Part shown: positions 15,322 to 23,651 of the stretch, piece after piece
Layout: the number at the start of each line of letters is the position of its first letter
Position numbering within the stretch: position 1 is the stretch's first letter
NCBI GenBank assembly: GCA_002890585.1
Contig: MIQB01000016.1
Location: 1-35,500, forward strand
Direction of reading: 5' to 3'
Length of the DNA: 35,500 nt
Source of the DNA: Tannerella sp. oral taxon 808
GTDB taxonomy: Bacteria > Bacteroidota > Bacteroidia > Bacteroidales > Tannerellaceae
Notes under the pieces: model-generated
What the model saw: only the letters and a program-made list of their open reading frames with translations
Databases searched by the model: none
Told to the model about the DNA's origin: nothing
Program-made: the position numbers and the translations under genes

Positions 15322-16101
15322 ATGAATCAGCGACCCCTGATATTGATATCTAACGACGACGGCGTCGACGCACGCGGCATCCGTGCGCTGGCCGAGGGCA
15401 TGCGCCCCTTGGGCGACGTCTTCATCATGGCTCCCGACGGGCCACGCTCGGGCATGTCGTCCGCCATCACCACCATACAGCCCATCACCTACCGCGTGCT
15501 CTCCGAAGAGGCAGGGCTGACCATCTGCAGCTGCTCAGGCACCCCGACCGACTGCGTGAAGTTGGCCGTCAGCGAGGTGCTCCAGCGCAAACCCGACCTG
15601 CTCGTCTCAGGCGTCAACCACGGCGGCAACGAGGCCCTCAGTGTACACTACTCCGGCACCATCGGCGCCACCATCGAGGGCTGCGTGCTCGACATCCCCT
15701 CGCTCGGCGTCTCCTTGGCGCACTACCGCGACGGCGCCGACTTCTCCGAGGCCGTCCGACTGGCCCAGCGCGTCGCCAAAGACCTGCTCCAGCACGGTCT
15801 GCCGCACGGCACATACCTCAACCTGAACGTCCCCAACACCCCGCACGTCAAAGGCCTCACCATCTGCCGCCAAGCCGACGGGCGGTGGATCCATGAGTTC
15901 GATCGCGTCTCCTTAGCCGACGGCTCGACAGGCTTCCGCATGACGGGCGAGTACCTGAACTATCCGCCCATCCAGCCCGACAACGACACGCAACGCCTCT
16001 CCGAGGGCTGGGCCTCCATCGTGCCCTGCCTGCTCGACGTGACGCACCATGCGTTTATGAATGAGTTGAAGAGCCGGGGGTTGGACGACATCACGGGTTA
16101 A
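15322..16101 (+). CDS. surE: 5'/3'-nucleotidase SurE
   Basis: 259 residues from the start MNQRPLILISNDDGVDARG; an in-frame ATG at 15292 adds ten poorly conserved residues. The SurE metal-binding motif SNDDG is at residues 10-14, followed by MAPDGPRSGMSSAIT and SGVNHGGNEALSVHYSGTIG, all diagnostic of the family. SurE hydrolyses nucleoside monophosphates and polyphosphate exopolymers with a divalent metal and is often linked to stationary-phase survival. It is divergent from cls and lies 24 bp upstream of lpxB, so surE-lpxB are probably co-transcribed; this arrangement is, as I recall, frequent in Bacteroidota. Confidence 0.96.
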   Translation: MNQRPLILISNDDGVDARGIRALAEGMRPLGDVFIMAPDGPRSGMSSAITTIQPITYRVLSEEAGLTICSCSGTPTDCVKLAVSEVLQRKPDLLVSGVNHGGNEALSVHYSGTIGATIEGCVLDIPSLGVSLAHYRDGADFSEAVRLAQRVAKDLLQHGLPHGTYLNLNVPNTPHVKGLTICRQADGRWIHEFDRVSLADGSTGFRMTGEYLNYPPIQPDNDTQRLSEGWASIVPCLLDVTHHAFMNELKSRGLDDITG

Positions 16102-16125
16102 CGGGACGGGCCGACTATTTCCTCT

Positions 16126-17289
16126 ATGAAATACTACCTCATTGCCGGCGAAGCCTCCGGCGACTTGCACGCCTCGAACCTGATGGCGGCGCTGCGCGAC
16201 GAAGACCCGCAGGCGGAGTTCCGCTTCTTCGGCGGCGACCTTATGCGCGCCGTCGGGGGGACGTGCGTCATGCACTATCGCCAGATGGCTTACATGGGCA
16301 TCATCCCCGTCGTGCTCCACGCGCGCACCATCGCCCGCAACATGCGCCTCTGCCTGGGTGACATCCGCGCCTGGCGCCCCGACGTAGTCATCCCTGTCGA
16401 CTATCCCGGTTTCAACCTCCGCATCGCCCGCTACGTGCACGACACGCTCCACACGCCCGTCTGCTACTACATCTCGCCCAAGATCTGGGCTTGGAAGCGC
16501 GGCCGCATACACACCATCCGCCGCTGCGTAGACCGCATGCTCTGCATCCTGCCCTTCGAGACCGACTTCTATCGCTCGTTGGACTACGCCGTGGACTATG
16601 TCGGCAACCCGTCGGTAGATGCGGTGGAGATGTTCCGCCGCAGCGCCGTGGCCGGAATCTCGCCCGTGGCAGACGACGGTAGGCCGTTGCTGGCCATCCT
16701 GGCCGGTAGCCGACGGAACGAGATCGCGGAGAATCTGCCGACCATGCTCGACGTAGCGCGCCGTTTCCCCACACTTCGCCCAGTAGTGGCCGGTGCACCT
16801 GGATTGACGATGGACGACTACCGACGCAGCCTCGACCGTCGAGACGCTTTGCCGGAGATCGTCTTCGATCGCACCTACGAGCTGCTCGCCCATGCACACG
16901 TTGCGCTCGTCACCTCGGGCACAGCCACGCTCGAGGCCGCGCTCTTCCGTGTGCCGCAGGTCGTCTGCTACGCCGTGGGCGGCGGACGGTTGGCCAACTA
17001 CGTCTTCGACCATTTCTTCCGCGTGCCCTACATCTCGCTTGTCAACCTCATCGTCGGCGAGCCCGTCGTCCCCGAACTCTTCGGCGGACATTTCACCCGC
17101 CAGCGCATCACCGACGCCCTCGCACGCCTCCTCGATGATACCCCCGAACGTCACCAGATGCTCAACGGTTACGATCGCATGATCCAGCGCCTCGGCCCCA
17201 CGGGCGCATCGCGGCGCGCAGCGTCGTTGATCGCGGCCCTCACCCATTCCGGTACCCGGCCAAACTCCCCGCCCCCGGTGGGGGCTTGA
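16126..17289 (+). CDS. lpxB: Lipid-A-disaccharide synthase LpxB
   Basis: 387 residues. The start MKYYLIAGEASGDLHASNL is the LpxB signature; further family segments are FGGDLMRAVGG, YMGIIPVV, VIPVDYPGFNLRIA and ISPKIWAWKRGR, then LAGSRRNEI and TSGTATLEAALFRVPQVVCY. The enzyme is a GT-B glycosyltransferase (GT19) that joins UDP-2,3-diacylglucosamine and lipid X to the lipid A disaccharide at the inner membrane. It follows surE closely and precedes an MsbA-like exporter, which fits lipid A assembly and transport. The last dozen residues (PNSPPPVGA) are low in complexity, and the stop codon lies within the first bases of the 48-bp hairpin repeat, so the extreme C-terminus may have been reshaped by that repeat. 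Confidence 0.96.
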   Translation: MKYYLIAGEASGDLHASNLMAALRDEDPQAEFRFFGGDLMRAVGGTCVMHYRQMAYMGIIPVVLHARTIARNMRLCLGDIRAWRPDVVIPVDYPGFNLRIARYVHDTLHTPVCYYISPKIWAWKRGRIHTIRRCVDRMLCILPFETDFYRSLDYAVDYVGNPSVDAVEMFRRSAVAGISPVADDGRPLLAILAGSRRNEIAENLPTMLDVARRFPTLRPVVAGAPGLTMDDYRRSLDRRDALPEIVFDRTYELLAHAHVALVTSGTATLEAALFRVPQVVCYAVGGGRLANYVFDHFFRVPYISLVNLIVGEPVVPELFGGHFTRQRITDALARLLDDTPERHQMLNGYDRMIQRLGPTGASRRAASLIAALTHSGTRPNSPPPVGA

Positions 17290-17333
17290 TCTTCTTTTGC
17301 TTCTTTTCTTCCATCAAGGGAAGAAAAGAAGGT
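17286..17333 (+). repeat. 48-bp hairpin repeat, copy 2
   Basis: Identical to the reverse complement of 1963-2010. The stem is 17300-17312 with 17319-17331, loop ATCAAG. It overlaps the lpxB stop codon and ends 22 bases before the ABC exporter start. As in copy 1, the hairpin lies between two genes of one strand and in the same orientation relative to them. Confidence 0.85.
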
Positions 17334-17355
17334 TCATCCCACGTATAGATATAAT

Positions 17356-19206
17356 ATGAAAGACTTCTTCCGCGTCCTGCGGCGGTTCGTCCCGCCCTAC
17401 AAACGCTTCATGGCGCTGAACATCGCCTTCAACATCCTCTCCGCCATCCTCAATGTCTTCTCCTTCGCGCTCATCATTCCCATCCTGCGCATCCTCTTCA
17501 AGATGGACGCCCGCGTCTACACCTATGCCGCGTGGACGCTCCGTTCGGCCACCGACTGGGAGGCGTGGCAGGCATTGCCGGGCGTGATCCAAAACAACTT
17601 CTATTGGTACGTCAACCACCTGATCGATACCCGCGGAAGCTCCACGGCACTCATCCTGCTCGGCGTGGCGCTGATCCTGATGACGCTCTGTAAGGTGCTG
17701 GCCATGTACATGGCTTTCTACACCATGATCCCCATCCGCACCGGCGTGGTTCGCGACGTGCGCAACCAGATCAACCGCAAGATCACCGAGCTGCCCCTCA
17801 GCTTCTTCTCCGAGGAGCGGAAGGGCGACATCCTGGCGCGCGTCTCGGGCGACGTGAACGAGATCGAGACCTCGATCATGAGCTCGCTCGACATGTTGTT
17901 CAAGAATCCCATCCTGATCCTGATCTACCTCTCGGCCATGCTTATTATCAGTTGGCAGCTGACGGCTTTCGTCTTCATCCTTCTGCCCGTGGCTGGCTAT
18001 GCAATGGGTCAGGTGGGTAAGCAGCTCAAGCGCAAGTCGCTCGTGGGGCAGGCGCAGTGGGGCGCGCTGATGAGCCAGATCGAGGAGACGCTCAGCGGGC
18101 TACGCATCATCAAGGCGTTCAACGCCGAGCGGAAGATCCAGCAACGCTTCGAGGCGCAGAACGAGACCTTCCGCCGCACCACGAACCGCATCTACCGCCG
18201 CCAGCAGCTGGCCCACCCCATGAGCGAGTTCCTCGGCACGGCCACCATCGTCATCATCCTCTGGTACGGCGGCACGCTAATCCTCAGCAACAACAGCCCC
18301 ATCGACGCCCCGACATTCATCTATTACTTAGTCATCTTCTACAGCATCATCAACCCCGCGAAAGACCTCAGCAAGTCGGTTTATGCCATACAGAAAGGCC
18401 TCGCCTCGGTGGAGCGCGTGGACAAGATCCTCCGCGCCGAATCGGACATCGTATCGCCCGCCGCGCCGCAGCCGGTGCACTTAGAGCGCGCCATTGAGTA
18501 TCGCGATGTGTGGTTCCGTTACCGCGACGAGTGGGTGCTGCGGGGCATCAATCTAACTATCGAAAAGGGGAAGACGGTGGCACTCGTCGGGCAGTCTGGC
18601 TCAGGAAAGAGCACGTTAGTGGACCTCCTGCCGCGCTTCTACGACGTGGAGCGGGGCGCCATCACCATCGACGGCGTGGACATCCGCCAGGCGTCGCTCA
18701 CCGACCTGCGCGCGCTGATGGGCAACGTGAATCAGGAGGCGATCCTCTTTAACGATACGTTCTTCAACAACATCGCCTTCGGCGTCGAGCGGGCCACACG
18801 CGAGGAAGTGGAGGAGGCGGCGCGCATCGCCAACGCACACGACTTTATCATGGCCACCGAACAGGGCTACGACACGAACATTGGCGACCGCGGCGGCAAG
18901 CTCTCCGGCGGCCAACGCCAACGCATCAGCATCGCCCGCGCCATCCTCAAGAATCCCCCGCTGCTCATCCTCGACGAGGCCACCTCGGCGCTCGACACGG
19001 AATCGGAACGGCTCGTCCAGGAGGCATTGGAACGCCTCATGCGCAACCGCACAACGATCGTCATCGCCCACCGCCTCTCCACCATCCGCCGCGCGGACGA
19101 GATCTGCGTCATGCACGAGGGCGAAATCGTCGAGCGTGGCCGCCACGACGAGCTGATCGCCCTGGGTGGCTACTACAAACGGCTCTGCGATATGCAGAAG
19201 TTCTGA
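17356..19206 (+). CDS. ABC exporter, fused permease and ATPase (MsbA-like)
   Basis: 616 residues. Six transmembrane helices lie in the N-terminal half (first near residues 18-46, second near 96-122), with an unusually long external loop of about 45 residues between TM1 and TM2. The ATPase half has Walker A at 412-420 (GQSGSGKST), Q-loop NVNQEAILF, signature LSGGQ at 516-520, Walker B LLILDEATSALD and the switch His in IAHRLSTI. It works as a homodimer in the inner membrane. Its place directly after lpxB suggests lipid A or another lipid as substrate, as for MsbA, but drug export cannot be excluded. The 48-bp hairpin lies between the two genes. Array copy B follows straight after its stop codon. 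Confidence 0.93.
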   Translation: MKDFFRVLRRFVPPYKRFMALNIAFNILSAILNVFSFALIIPILRILFKMDARVYTYAAWTLRSATDWEAWQALPGVIQNNFYWYVNHLIDTRGSSTALILLGVALILMTLCKVLAMYMAFYTMIPIRTGVVRDVRNQINRKITELPLSFFSEERKGDILARVSGDVNEIETSIMSSLDMLFKNPILILIYLSAMLIISWQLTAFVFILLPVAGYAMGQVGKQLKRKSLVGQAQWGALMSQIEETLSGLRIIKAFNAERKIQQRFEAQNETFRRTTNRIYRRQQLAHPMSEFLGTATIVIILWYGGTLILSNNSPIDAPTFIYYLVIFYSIINPAKDLSKSVYAIQKGLASVERVDKILRAESDIVSPAAPQPVHLERAIEYRDVWFRYRDEWVLRGINLTIEKGKTVALVGQSGSGKSTLVDLLPRFYDVERGAITIDGVDIRQASLTDLRALMGNVNQEAILFNDTFFNNIAFGVERATREEVEEAARIANAHDFIMATEQGYDTNIGDRGGKLSGGQRQRISIARAILKNPPLLILDEATSALDTESERLVQEALERLMRNRTTIVIAHRLSTIRRADEICVMHEGEIVERGRHDELIALGGYYKRLCDMQKF

Positions 19207-19209
19207 TTG

Positions 19210-19690
19210 CATTGCGATTCATTATAGAACGGATCCGGGTTGGCATTTTCGTTGCTCCTCGAAGGTATTATCCCATGCTGTTTGCCATTTATGTGTACGC
19301 ACGGGATAGCAAAATCGATTACGAACATCTTTATGTGCGCACACAGAGATATGAATCAGATCTTATTCGTCTTTATGTGCACGCGCGGAGAAATCAACAA
19401 AATATTATCCATATTCATCTGCATACACGAAGATATTAATAAAACATTATTCACTCCTATGTGTATGCATGAAGAATTAAATAAGACTATATTCATACCC
19501 ATGTGCATACATGAAGATATTAATAAAATATTATTCATCTCTATGTGTATGCATAGATAAATCAATAAAACCCTATTCATACTCATGTACGCACACAGAG
19601 ACGTCAATAAAACCATATTCGCATTTATGTGCACACACGAAAAAATCAATAGAATTGTACACAGTTCTATGTGCATACACAAAAACATGA
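19210..19690 (+). repeat. 42-bp tandem repeat element, copy B (leader plus 10 units)
   Basis: Leader at about 19210-19290, then units starting at 19291, 19333, 19375, 19417, 19459, 19501, 19543, 19585, 19627 and 19669: ten units with exactly 42 bp per step and no indel. Nine of ten begin with a 12-bp alternating purine-pyrimidine tract. The leader matches the copy A leader over about 80 bp, with scattered differences, and includes GGTATTATCCCATGCTGTTT. In the unit frame the peptide is a 14-residue repeat of the form MCxHEDxNKILFIS, open from the leader to a stop in unit 7. A reverse-strand frame is also open (19356-19688), which argues that open frames here follow from unit length and composition. 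Confidence 0.93.
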
Positions 19691-19807
19691 ACCATGATCG
19701 TTTACATCAGATCAAGGCCAAATAATTGCTATAGGCAATCCGAAACACATATAAGAGGCATCAAAATAGCCTGTTTGAATAGTTGAAATCAGATTTTAGT
19801 CACTCCA

Positions 19808-20734
19808 ATGAATCCCCACCGCAAATTCCGCCCCCATCGCAACGCCCAACCCAACGACCGCCAACCACGCGGCCAACGCATCATCGTAAACGCCCCCGAA
19901 ACGCTCCTCGCCTTCCTCTTCGCCCACCTGACCGACCGCAGCCGAAGCGCCGCCAAGAGCCTGCTTCGCCACGGACAGATATGGGTTAACGGGCGCGTCA
20001 CGACCCACTTCGACACGTCTCTCGCTCCCGGCGACATCGTCCTCATCAGCCACGAGCGCGGCCGCCCCGCCTTTAACAGCCCCTACCTGCGCATCGTTTG
20101 GGAAGACGACTCGCTCATCGTCATCGACAAGAAAGACGGCCTTCTCTCCGTCTCCGATTCCGCCGCGCAAGAGCGCACCGCCTGGGCCATCCTCTCGGCC
20201 TACGTCCGCGAACAGGATCCCCGCAACCGCCTCTTCGTCCTCCACCGCCTCGATCGCGGCACCTCCGGCCTAATGATGTTCGCTCGCAACAAGGGCGTGC
20301 AGGAGAAGATGCGCAACGACTGGGCCACGATTGTCACGCGCCGCTCCTACGTGGCCATCGTCGAGGGCACGCCCGCCCCCCCAGAAGATACGCTCATGAA
20401 CCACCTCGCCGAAAACAGCCGCATGAAGGTCTATTGCACCGATCCCATGCACGGCAAAGAAGCCATCACACACTACCGCGTCCTGAAGTCCAACAGCCGC
20501 TACGCCCTCGTGGAGTTCACCCTCGAAACGGGGCGCAAGAACCAAATCCGTGCACAGATGGAAGCCATCAGTCACCCCATCGCCGGCGATCCGAAGTATG
20601 GCGCGCAAACCGATCCCTGCCAGCGGCTCATGCTTCACGCCTGCCGCCTCTGGTTCATCCACCCTGTGACGGGTCGCGAAATGCGCTTCGAGACACCCAT
20701 CCCCGCCGTCTTCTCTGCGCAAGTGAAGGAGTAG
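19808..20734 (+). CDS. RluA family pseudouridine synthase
   Basis: 308 residues. A basic, Pro/Arg-rich start (residues 1-25) is followed by an S4-like RNA-binding region (about 30-80: ETLLAFLFAHLTDRSRSAAK, then GQIWVNGRVT). The catalytic domain has motif I HRLDRGTSG with catalytic D149 and later ETGRKNQIRAQM and GDPKYG, all typical of RluA/RluD proteins. It converts uridine to pseudouridine in rRNA or tRNA; which site is modified cannot be told. It stands alone, 120 bp after array copy B, and ends at a hairpin shared with the convergent gene at 20831. Confidence 0.94.
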   Translation: MNPHRKFRPHRNAQPNDRQPRGQRIIVNAPETLLAFLFAHLTDRSRSAAKSLLRHGQIWVNGRVTTHFDTSLAPGDIVLISHERGRPAFNSPYLRIVWEDDSLIVIDKKDGLLSVSDSAAQERTAWAILSAYVREQDPRNRLFVLHRLDRGTSGLMMFARNKGVQEKMRNDWATIVTRRSYVAIVEGTPAPPEDTLMNHLAENSRMKVYCTDPMHGKEAITHYRVLKSNSRYALVEFTLETGRKNQIRAQMEAISHPIAGDPKYGAQTDPCQRLMLHACRLWFIHPVTGREMRFETPIPAVFSAQVKE

Positions 20735-20762
20735 CGCAACCTCTTTCCCCCCCCAAATGAGA

Positions 20763-20802
20763 AAAGGAGTTGCCCCACCTCATGCGGCAGGACAACTCCT
20801 TT
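20763..20802. terminator. Bidirectional terminator
   Basis: AAAGGAGTTG (20763-20772) pairs perfectly with CAACTCCTTT (20793-20802), extended by an inner TGCC/GGCA match. It lies between two convergent genes (stops at 20734 and 20831) with T-rich flanks on the plus side. Confidence 0.8.
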
Positions 20803-20830
20803 CTTCCATTTGCAATTGATTTGATTTTCT

Positions 20831-21340
20831 CTACACGTTCTTTCCGGTCACAATCCGGATCACTTCGCGGGGACTCAGATCGACACCAACTATCACGCCT
20901 TGGTCATCAATCAGAAAGCTCCTCAATCCCTTCTCTAACCCGTACATCTTGTACAACGATGAGGCCTTCCCCTTTCGATCGTTCCATTGATTCGTCCCGT
21001 CCAAGCCATCTGCCTTCAGTGTTCCCTCGAATATGGACTGCCGTTCGTCCATCGAAATCGAGTGCACAGCCAGAAGCGACGAATCCAGCTCTTTTACGCT
21101 GTTCCGGAGTTGCACATTGCGAACGCGAGACTCGGCATCATACGCCGCCCAAAAGTTCACCAACGTGTACCGTCCGGCACCTCTTCGGAAGTCGAGTGCG
21201 CCACTTCCGAATTCCGGAAGGATAATAGCCGGAGCATAATCCCCGATCTGAAATCCCTCGGTGATACCTGCCTTCTCAGTCCCAACGGATAGAAATAATG
21301 CCGCGACCAATCCAGACAGGATACATGCTTTGATCTTCAT
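20831..21340 (-). CDS. Secreted thioredoxin-fold protein lacking the CxxC motif
   Basis: 169 residues. A signal peptide (MKIKACILSGLVAALFLSVG) is followed by a TlpA/AhpC-like pattern: GDYAPAIILPEFGSGALDF, then YTLVNFWAAYDAESRVRNVQ. In active relatives the W-A-x-W/T-C-x-x-C motif occupies this spot; here it reads WAAYDAES, with no cysteine. Later family features are kept (SSLLAVHSISMDER; then YGLEKGLRSFLIDDQGVIVG with the usual P/L-R-S-F-LID strand). The only Cys is in the signal peptide. It therefore cannot carry out thiol-disulfide exchange and more likely binds a ligand or partner in the periplasm. It stands between a bidirectional terminator and a gene-free stretch. Confidence 0.82.
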   Translation of the reverse strand: MKIKACILSGLVAALFLSVGTEKAGITEGFQIGDYAPAIILPEFGSGALDFRRGAGRYTLVNFWAAYDAESRVRNVQLRNSVKELDSSLLAVHSISMDERQSIFEGTLKADGLDGTNQWNDRKGKASSLYKMYGLEKGLRSFLIDDQGVIVGVDLSPREVIRIVTGKNV

Positions 21341-21647
21341 ACCTTTTGTTTATGAATTAAACTCGAATCGGATCGCCCCACGGTGTGCCGAACACTACGC
21401 CAATGCCACTATCCGCAAACATCCCTGCGTGGGTGGCTGTGACCTTCCGACACACAATCAAGGAGACTCACCCGATCCTCCCGACTTTCGGGAGTAGAAA
21501 CAAAAACGGCCTTCTCCAAGGCCGTTGTTTATTCCGATCGGCGGCAAATGTAAAGTCAAACAATTGGCGATTCGATCGCGCTTTTTTCTCTTTTATGATC
21601 TGTTTAGAGGCTATTTGATTCTCGCTTTTCCTGTATTAATAGCCTTT
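21341..21647. other. Gene-free stretch with two hairpins
   Basis: About 300 bp between the thioredoxin-like gene and the MgtC-like gene. No coding region is supported. It holds a small stem CTCCCGA/TCGGGAG (21478-21484 with 21488-21494) and the terminator at 21505-21526. It should also contain the promoter of the minus-strand gene at 21340, which I could not place with confidence. Confidence 0.5.
21505..21526 (-). terminator. Intrinsic terminator downstream of the MgtC-like gene
   Basis: Perfect 9-bp stem AACGGCCTT/AAGGCCGTT around a 4-nt loop. On the minus strand it is followed by TTTTTGTTTC, as expected for a rho-independent terminator of the transcript from 22349 or further upstream. Confidence 0.8.
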
Positions 21648-22349
21648 TTAGTCCACAATCTTCGTCTGTACAACGAATCCCGTCCGTCGCAAATCTGCGA
21701 AGAGGGCGCTATAAGGTGATCGGGAATTGATGTTGATTTTGCAGGTCAAAACGGCAGTATCGGTCGTATAGTCTATTTCGTAAGAGTTGCTGATCACATA
21801 GATCTGATGGCAATCGAAAATGCGGCGAATAACTGCTATATCGGGATCAGCAGTGGAACAAACAACAACGAGAATCTTGTTTACACCACCTGAGAGGGCG
21901 CGTTTCTCAAAATATTCGAGTGTCGTAAGAACAACCACAGTGAGGATAGTCAGGATGATTGCAGGAAGAAACATGCCTGCACCAACAGCCAGCCCGATGA
22001 CGGCAACCACCCATACACCAGCAGCCGTAGTAAGTCCATGAATACTACCTCGACTTTGTATGATGGCACCAGCTCCAAGAAAACCGATGCCAGTAAGCAC
22101 CTGTGCAGCGATACGCCCCGGATCACCATTGAGAAAGTTTGGGTAGGTCTGCGGTATCCAAATAGAAACAAGCATAGACATGGTAGAACCGAGACAGATG
22201 AGCGTGAAGGTGCGGAGACCAGCTTCACGGCGACGCGCCTGTCGTTCAGCACCGATTATAGCGCCAAGGAGAAAACTAACAAGCAAGCGCAAACAAGCCG
22301 TACTCACGTCGATAGTCGTGCTATCAATTAATCGTGTCAGTTCGTTCAT
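21648..22349 (-). CDS. MgtC/SapB family membrane protein
   Basis: 233 residues. The N-terminal part has four to five transmembrane helices with the family hallmarks: RLLVSFLLGAIIGAERQ, then EAGLRTFTLICLGSTMSML, GRIAAQVLTGIGFLGAGAI and GLTTAAGVWVVAVIGLAVG. The soluble C-terminal domain (about 160-233) looks like an ACT-type fold (KILVVVCSTADPDIAVIRRI). MgtC proteins support growth at low magnesium and, in pathogens, survival in host cells, partly by restraining ATP synthase; which role applies here is unknown. It lies 6 bp downstream of the lipoprotein hydrolase gene, so the two may be co-transcribed. A clear terminator follows. Confidence 0.93.
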   Translation of the reverse strand: MNELTRLIDSTTIDVSTACLRLLVSFLLGAIIGAERQARRREAGLRTFTLICLGSTMSMLVSIWIPQTYPNFLNGDPGRIAAQVLTGIGFLGAGAIIQSRGSIHGLTTAAGVWVVAVIGLAVGAGMFLPAIILTILTVVVLTTLEYFEKRALSGGVNKILVVVCSTADPDIAVIRRIFDCHQIYVISNSYEIDYTTDTAVLTCKININSRSPYSALFADLRRTGFVVQTKIVD

Positions 22350-22355
22350 GGATTA

Positions 22356-23636
22356 TTAGTCTTGGGGGAGATTGAGCAACAAATGGATGTAAAAAAGAAT
22401 GCCCGCCTCTTTATGGTTTCCTGGAATCTCTCGAAAATTGACATGTCCGCCAGACGCATTATGGCGTTTGGCATAGGTGCTAGCATTATCCAAGTATACG
22501 GTCTGGTCTGACGAGCCATGAAGCATAACGAAAGTGCAACGATTGTTCCAAGGAGTGAGACTATTCTCACGTAAGACAGCATTAATGATACTATCCTCAT
22601 TACCGTGGATAAAGGACTCGGTAAAAAGATCAGAAGGGCGATTCGGATAAGTGTCCGGACAATTCTCGTTGCAACCATCAAAGCAGGAATCGAGTAAGGA
22701 GGCATAGGGAGATTTTAAGATGCGATTGATGGAAAGTTTAGAGTATCCGTTATGTAGATAGCCATGAAGAGCCAATGGAAGTAGATAAGGCGTAGGAAGG
22801 CGATCTGCTGTTTTTACCTTGTCAGCAATACGCACTAAGTCGCAAGGAGTTCCCCCTACAGTAAGCATGTCAATGCGTAATCTATTAGAGATCTTTTCAT
22901 CTACCTCTATTTCGCGTGCAGTCTGAGTTGCAACATAGGCCCCAAGTGAGTAGCCGGTAATCGTGAGTGTGCTTCCATGACGATAGTGCATTGCATCTAA
23001 AACACGCAAGGAGGCATGAATAAAATCCATCGTAGCACGAATCATAGGACGTCGCTCAACATAGGGATTAGTGCATCGCCCAAAAGAAGCGCCAAAGCCA
23101 GGATAGTCAGGCATGAGAACGATATATCCGCGTGAGGCTTGTAATAAGCCAAAAAGCACAAAAGCCTCGAGTTGATCGGGATTGTAATTGATTATTTGTT
23201 GGGTAGATGTTTGTCGATTGAAGAGATAAGTGTATGGAAGAGTGAGCAATAACCGGTGAGAACATGATGAATCTGTATTCGGCGGAAGAAGCAGTAACCC
23301 TGACATCGGAATACGCTCTATTCCACCCTTAGGATGAGGAGAATAATATGTGACCTTGATAGCATGCAACCTTTCTTGTTCTTTACCATGTACATGGCCA
23401 ATGATTAGTCTAATCCATGAAAACTTAGGCTTCTCCATAAGTGTTAGGAAATCATCAGAGGTGAATGTTTTTATCACATTCCATTCCGGAGTAGGATCAT
23501 GTTCTGGATTGACAGGAATAGGCTCATCTCTTTCATTGCAAGCAGTAAAGAGAAAAAACAGAAGTGCCGAGAATATATATCCTCGGCTTTTACTTCTGGT
23601 TAATCTGTCTATCTTCAATCTATATAACCCTCCCAT
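22356..23636 (-). CDS. Lipoprotein alpha/beta hydrolase (secreted esterase or lipase-like)
   Basis: 426 residues. After a basic start, a hydrophobic segment (YIFSALLFFLFTAC) ends in a lipobox with Cys at about residue 33, so the product is a lipoprotein exported from the cytoplasm. The start may be internal, as the first 18 residues are unusually basic. The alpha/beta-hydrolase nucleophile elbow is GYSLGA, the acid residue probably lies in HGSSDQTVYL and the His in IPGNHKEAG. MPDYPGFGASFG contributes to the oxyanion-hole region. Closest in style to the secretory lipase/PHB-depolymerase-like hydrolases of Bacteroidota; the substrate is unknown. Gene starts 15 bp after the LRR gene's stop. The AT-rich base use matches its neighbours up to about 30.5 kb. 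Confidence 0.85.
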   Translation of the reverse strand: MGGLYRLKIDRLTRSKSRGYIFSALLFFLFTACNERDEPIPVNPEHDPTPEWNVIKTFTSDDFLTLMEKPKFSWIRLIIGHVHGKEQERLHAIKVTYYSPHPKGGIERIPMSGLLLLPPNTDSSCSHRLLLTLPYTYLFNRQTSTQQIINYNPDQLEAFVLFGLLQASRGYIVLMPDYPGFGASFGRCTNPYVERRPMIRATMDFIHASLRVLDAMHYRHGSTLTITGYSLGAYVATQTAREIEVDEKISNRLRIDMLTVGGTPCDLVRIADKVKTADRLPTPYLLPLALHGYLHNGYSKLSINRILKSPYASLLDSCFDGCNENCPDTYPNRPSDLFTESFIHGNEDSIINAVLRENSLTPWNNRCTFVMLHGSSDQTVYLDNASTYAKRHNASGGHVNFREIPGNHKEAGILFYIHLLLNLPQD

Positions 23637-23651
23637 ACTTTCTGCTCTTCC

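Noticed and set aside
15913..17247. 444-codon minus-strand frame opposite lpxB
   Set aside because: Antisense shadow; lpxB on the plus strand has all family motifs.
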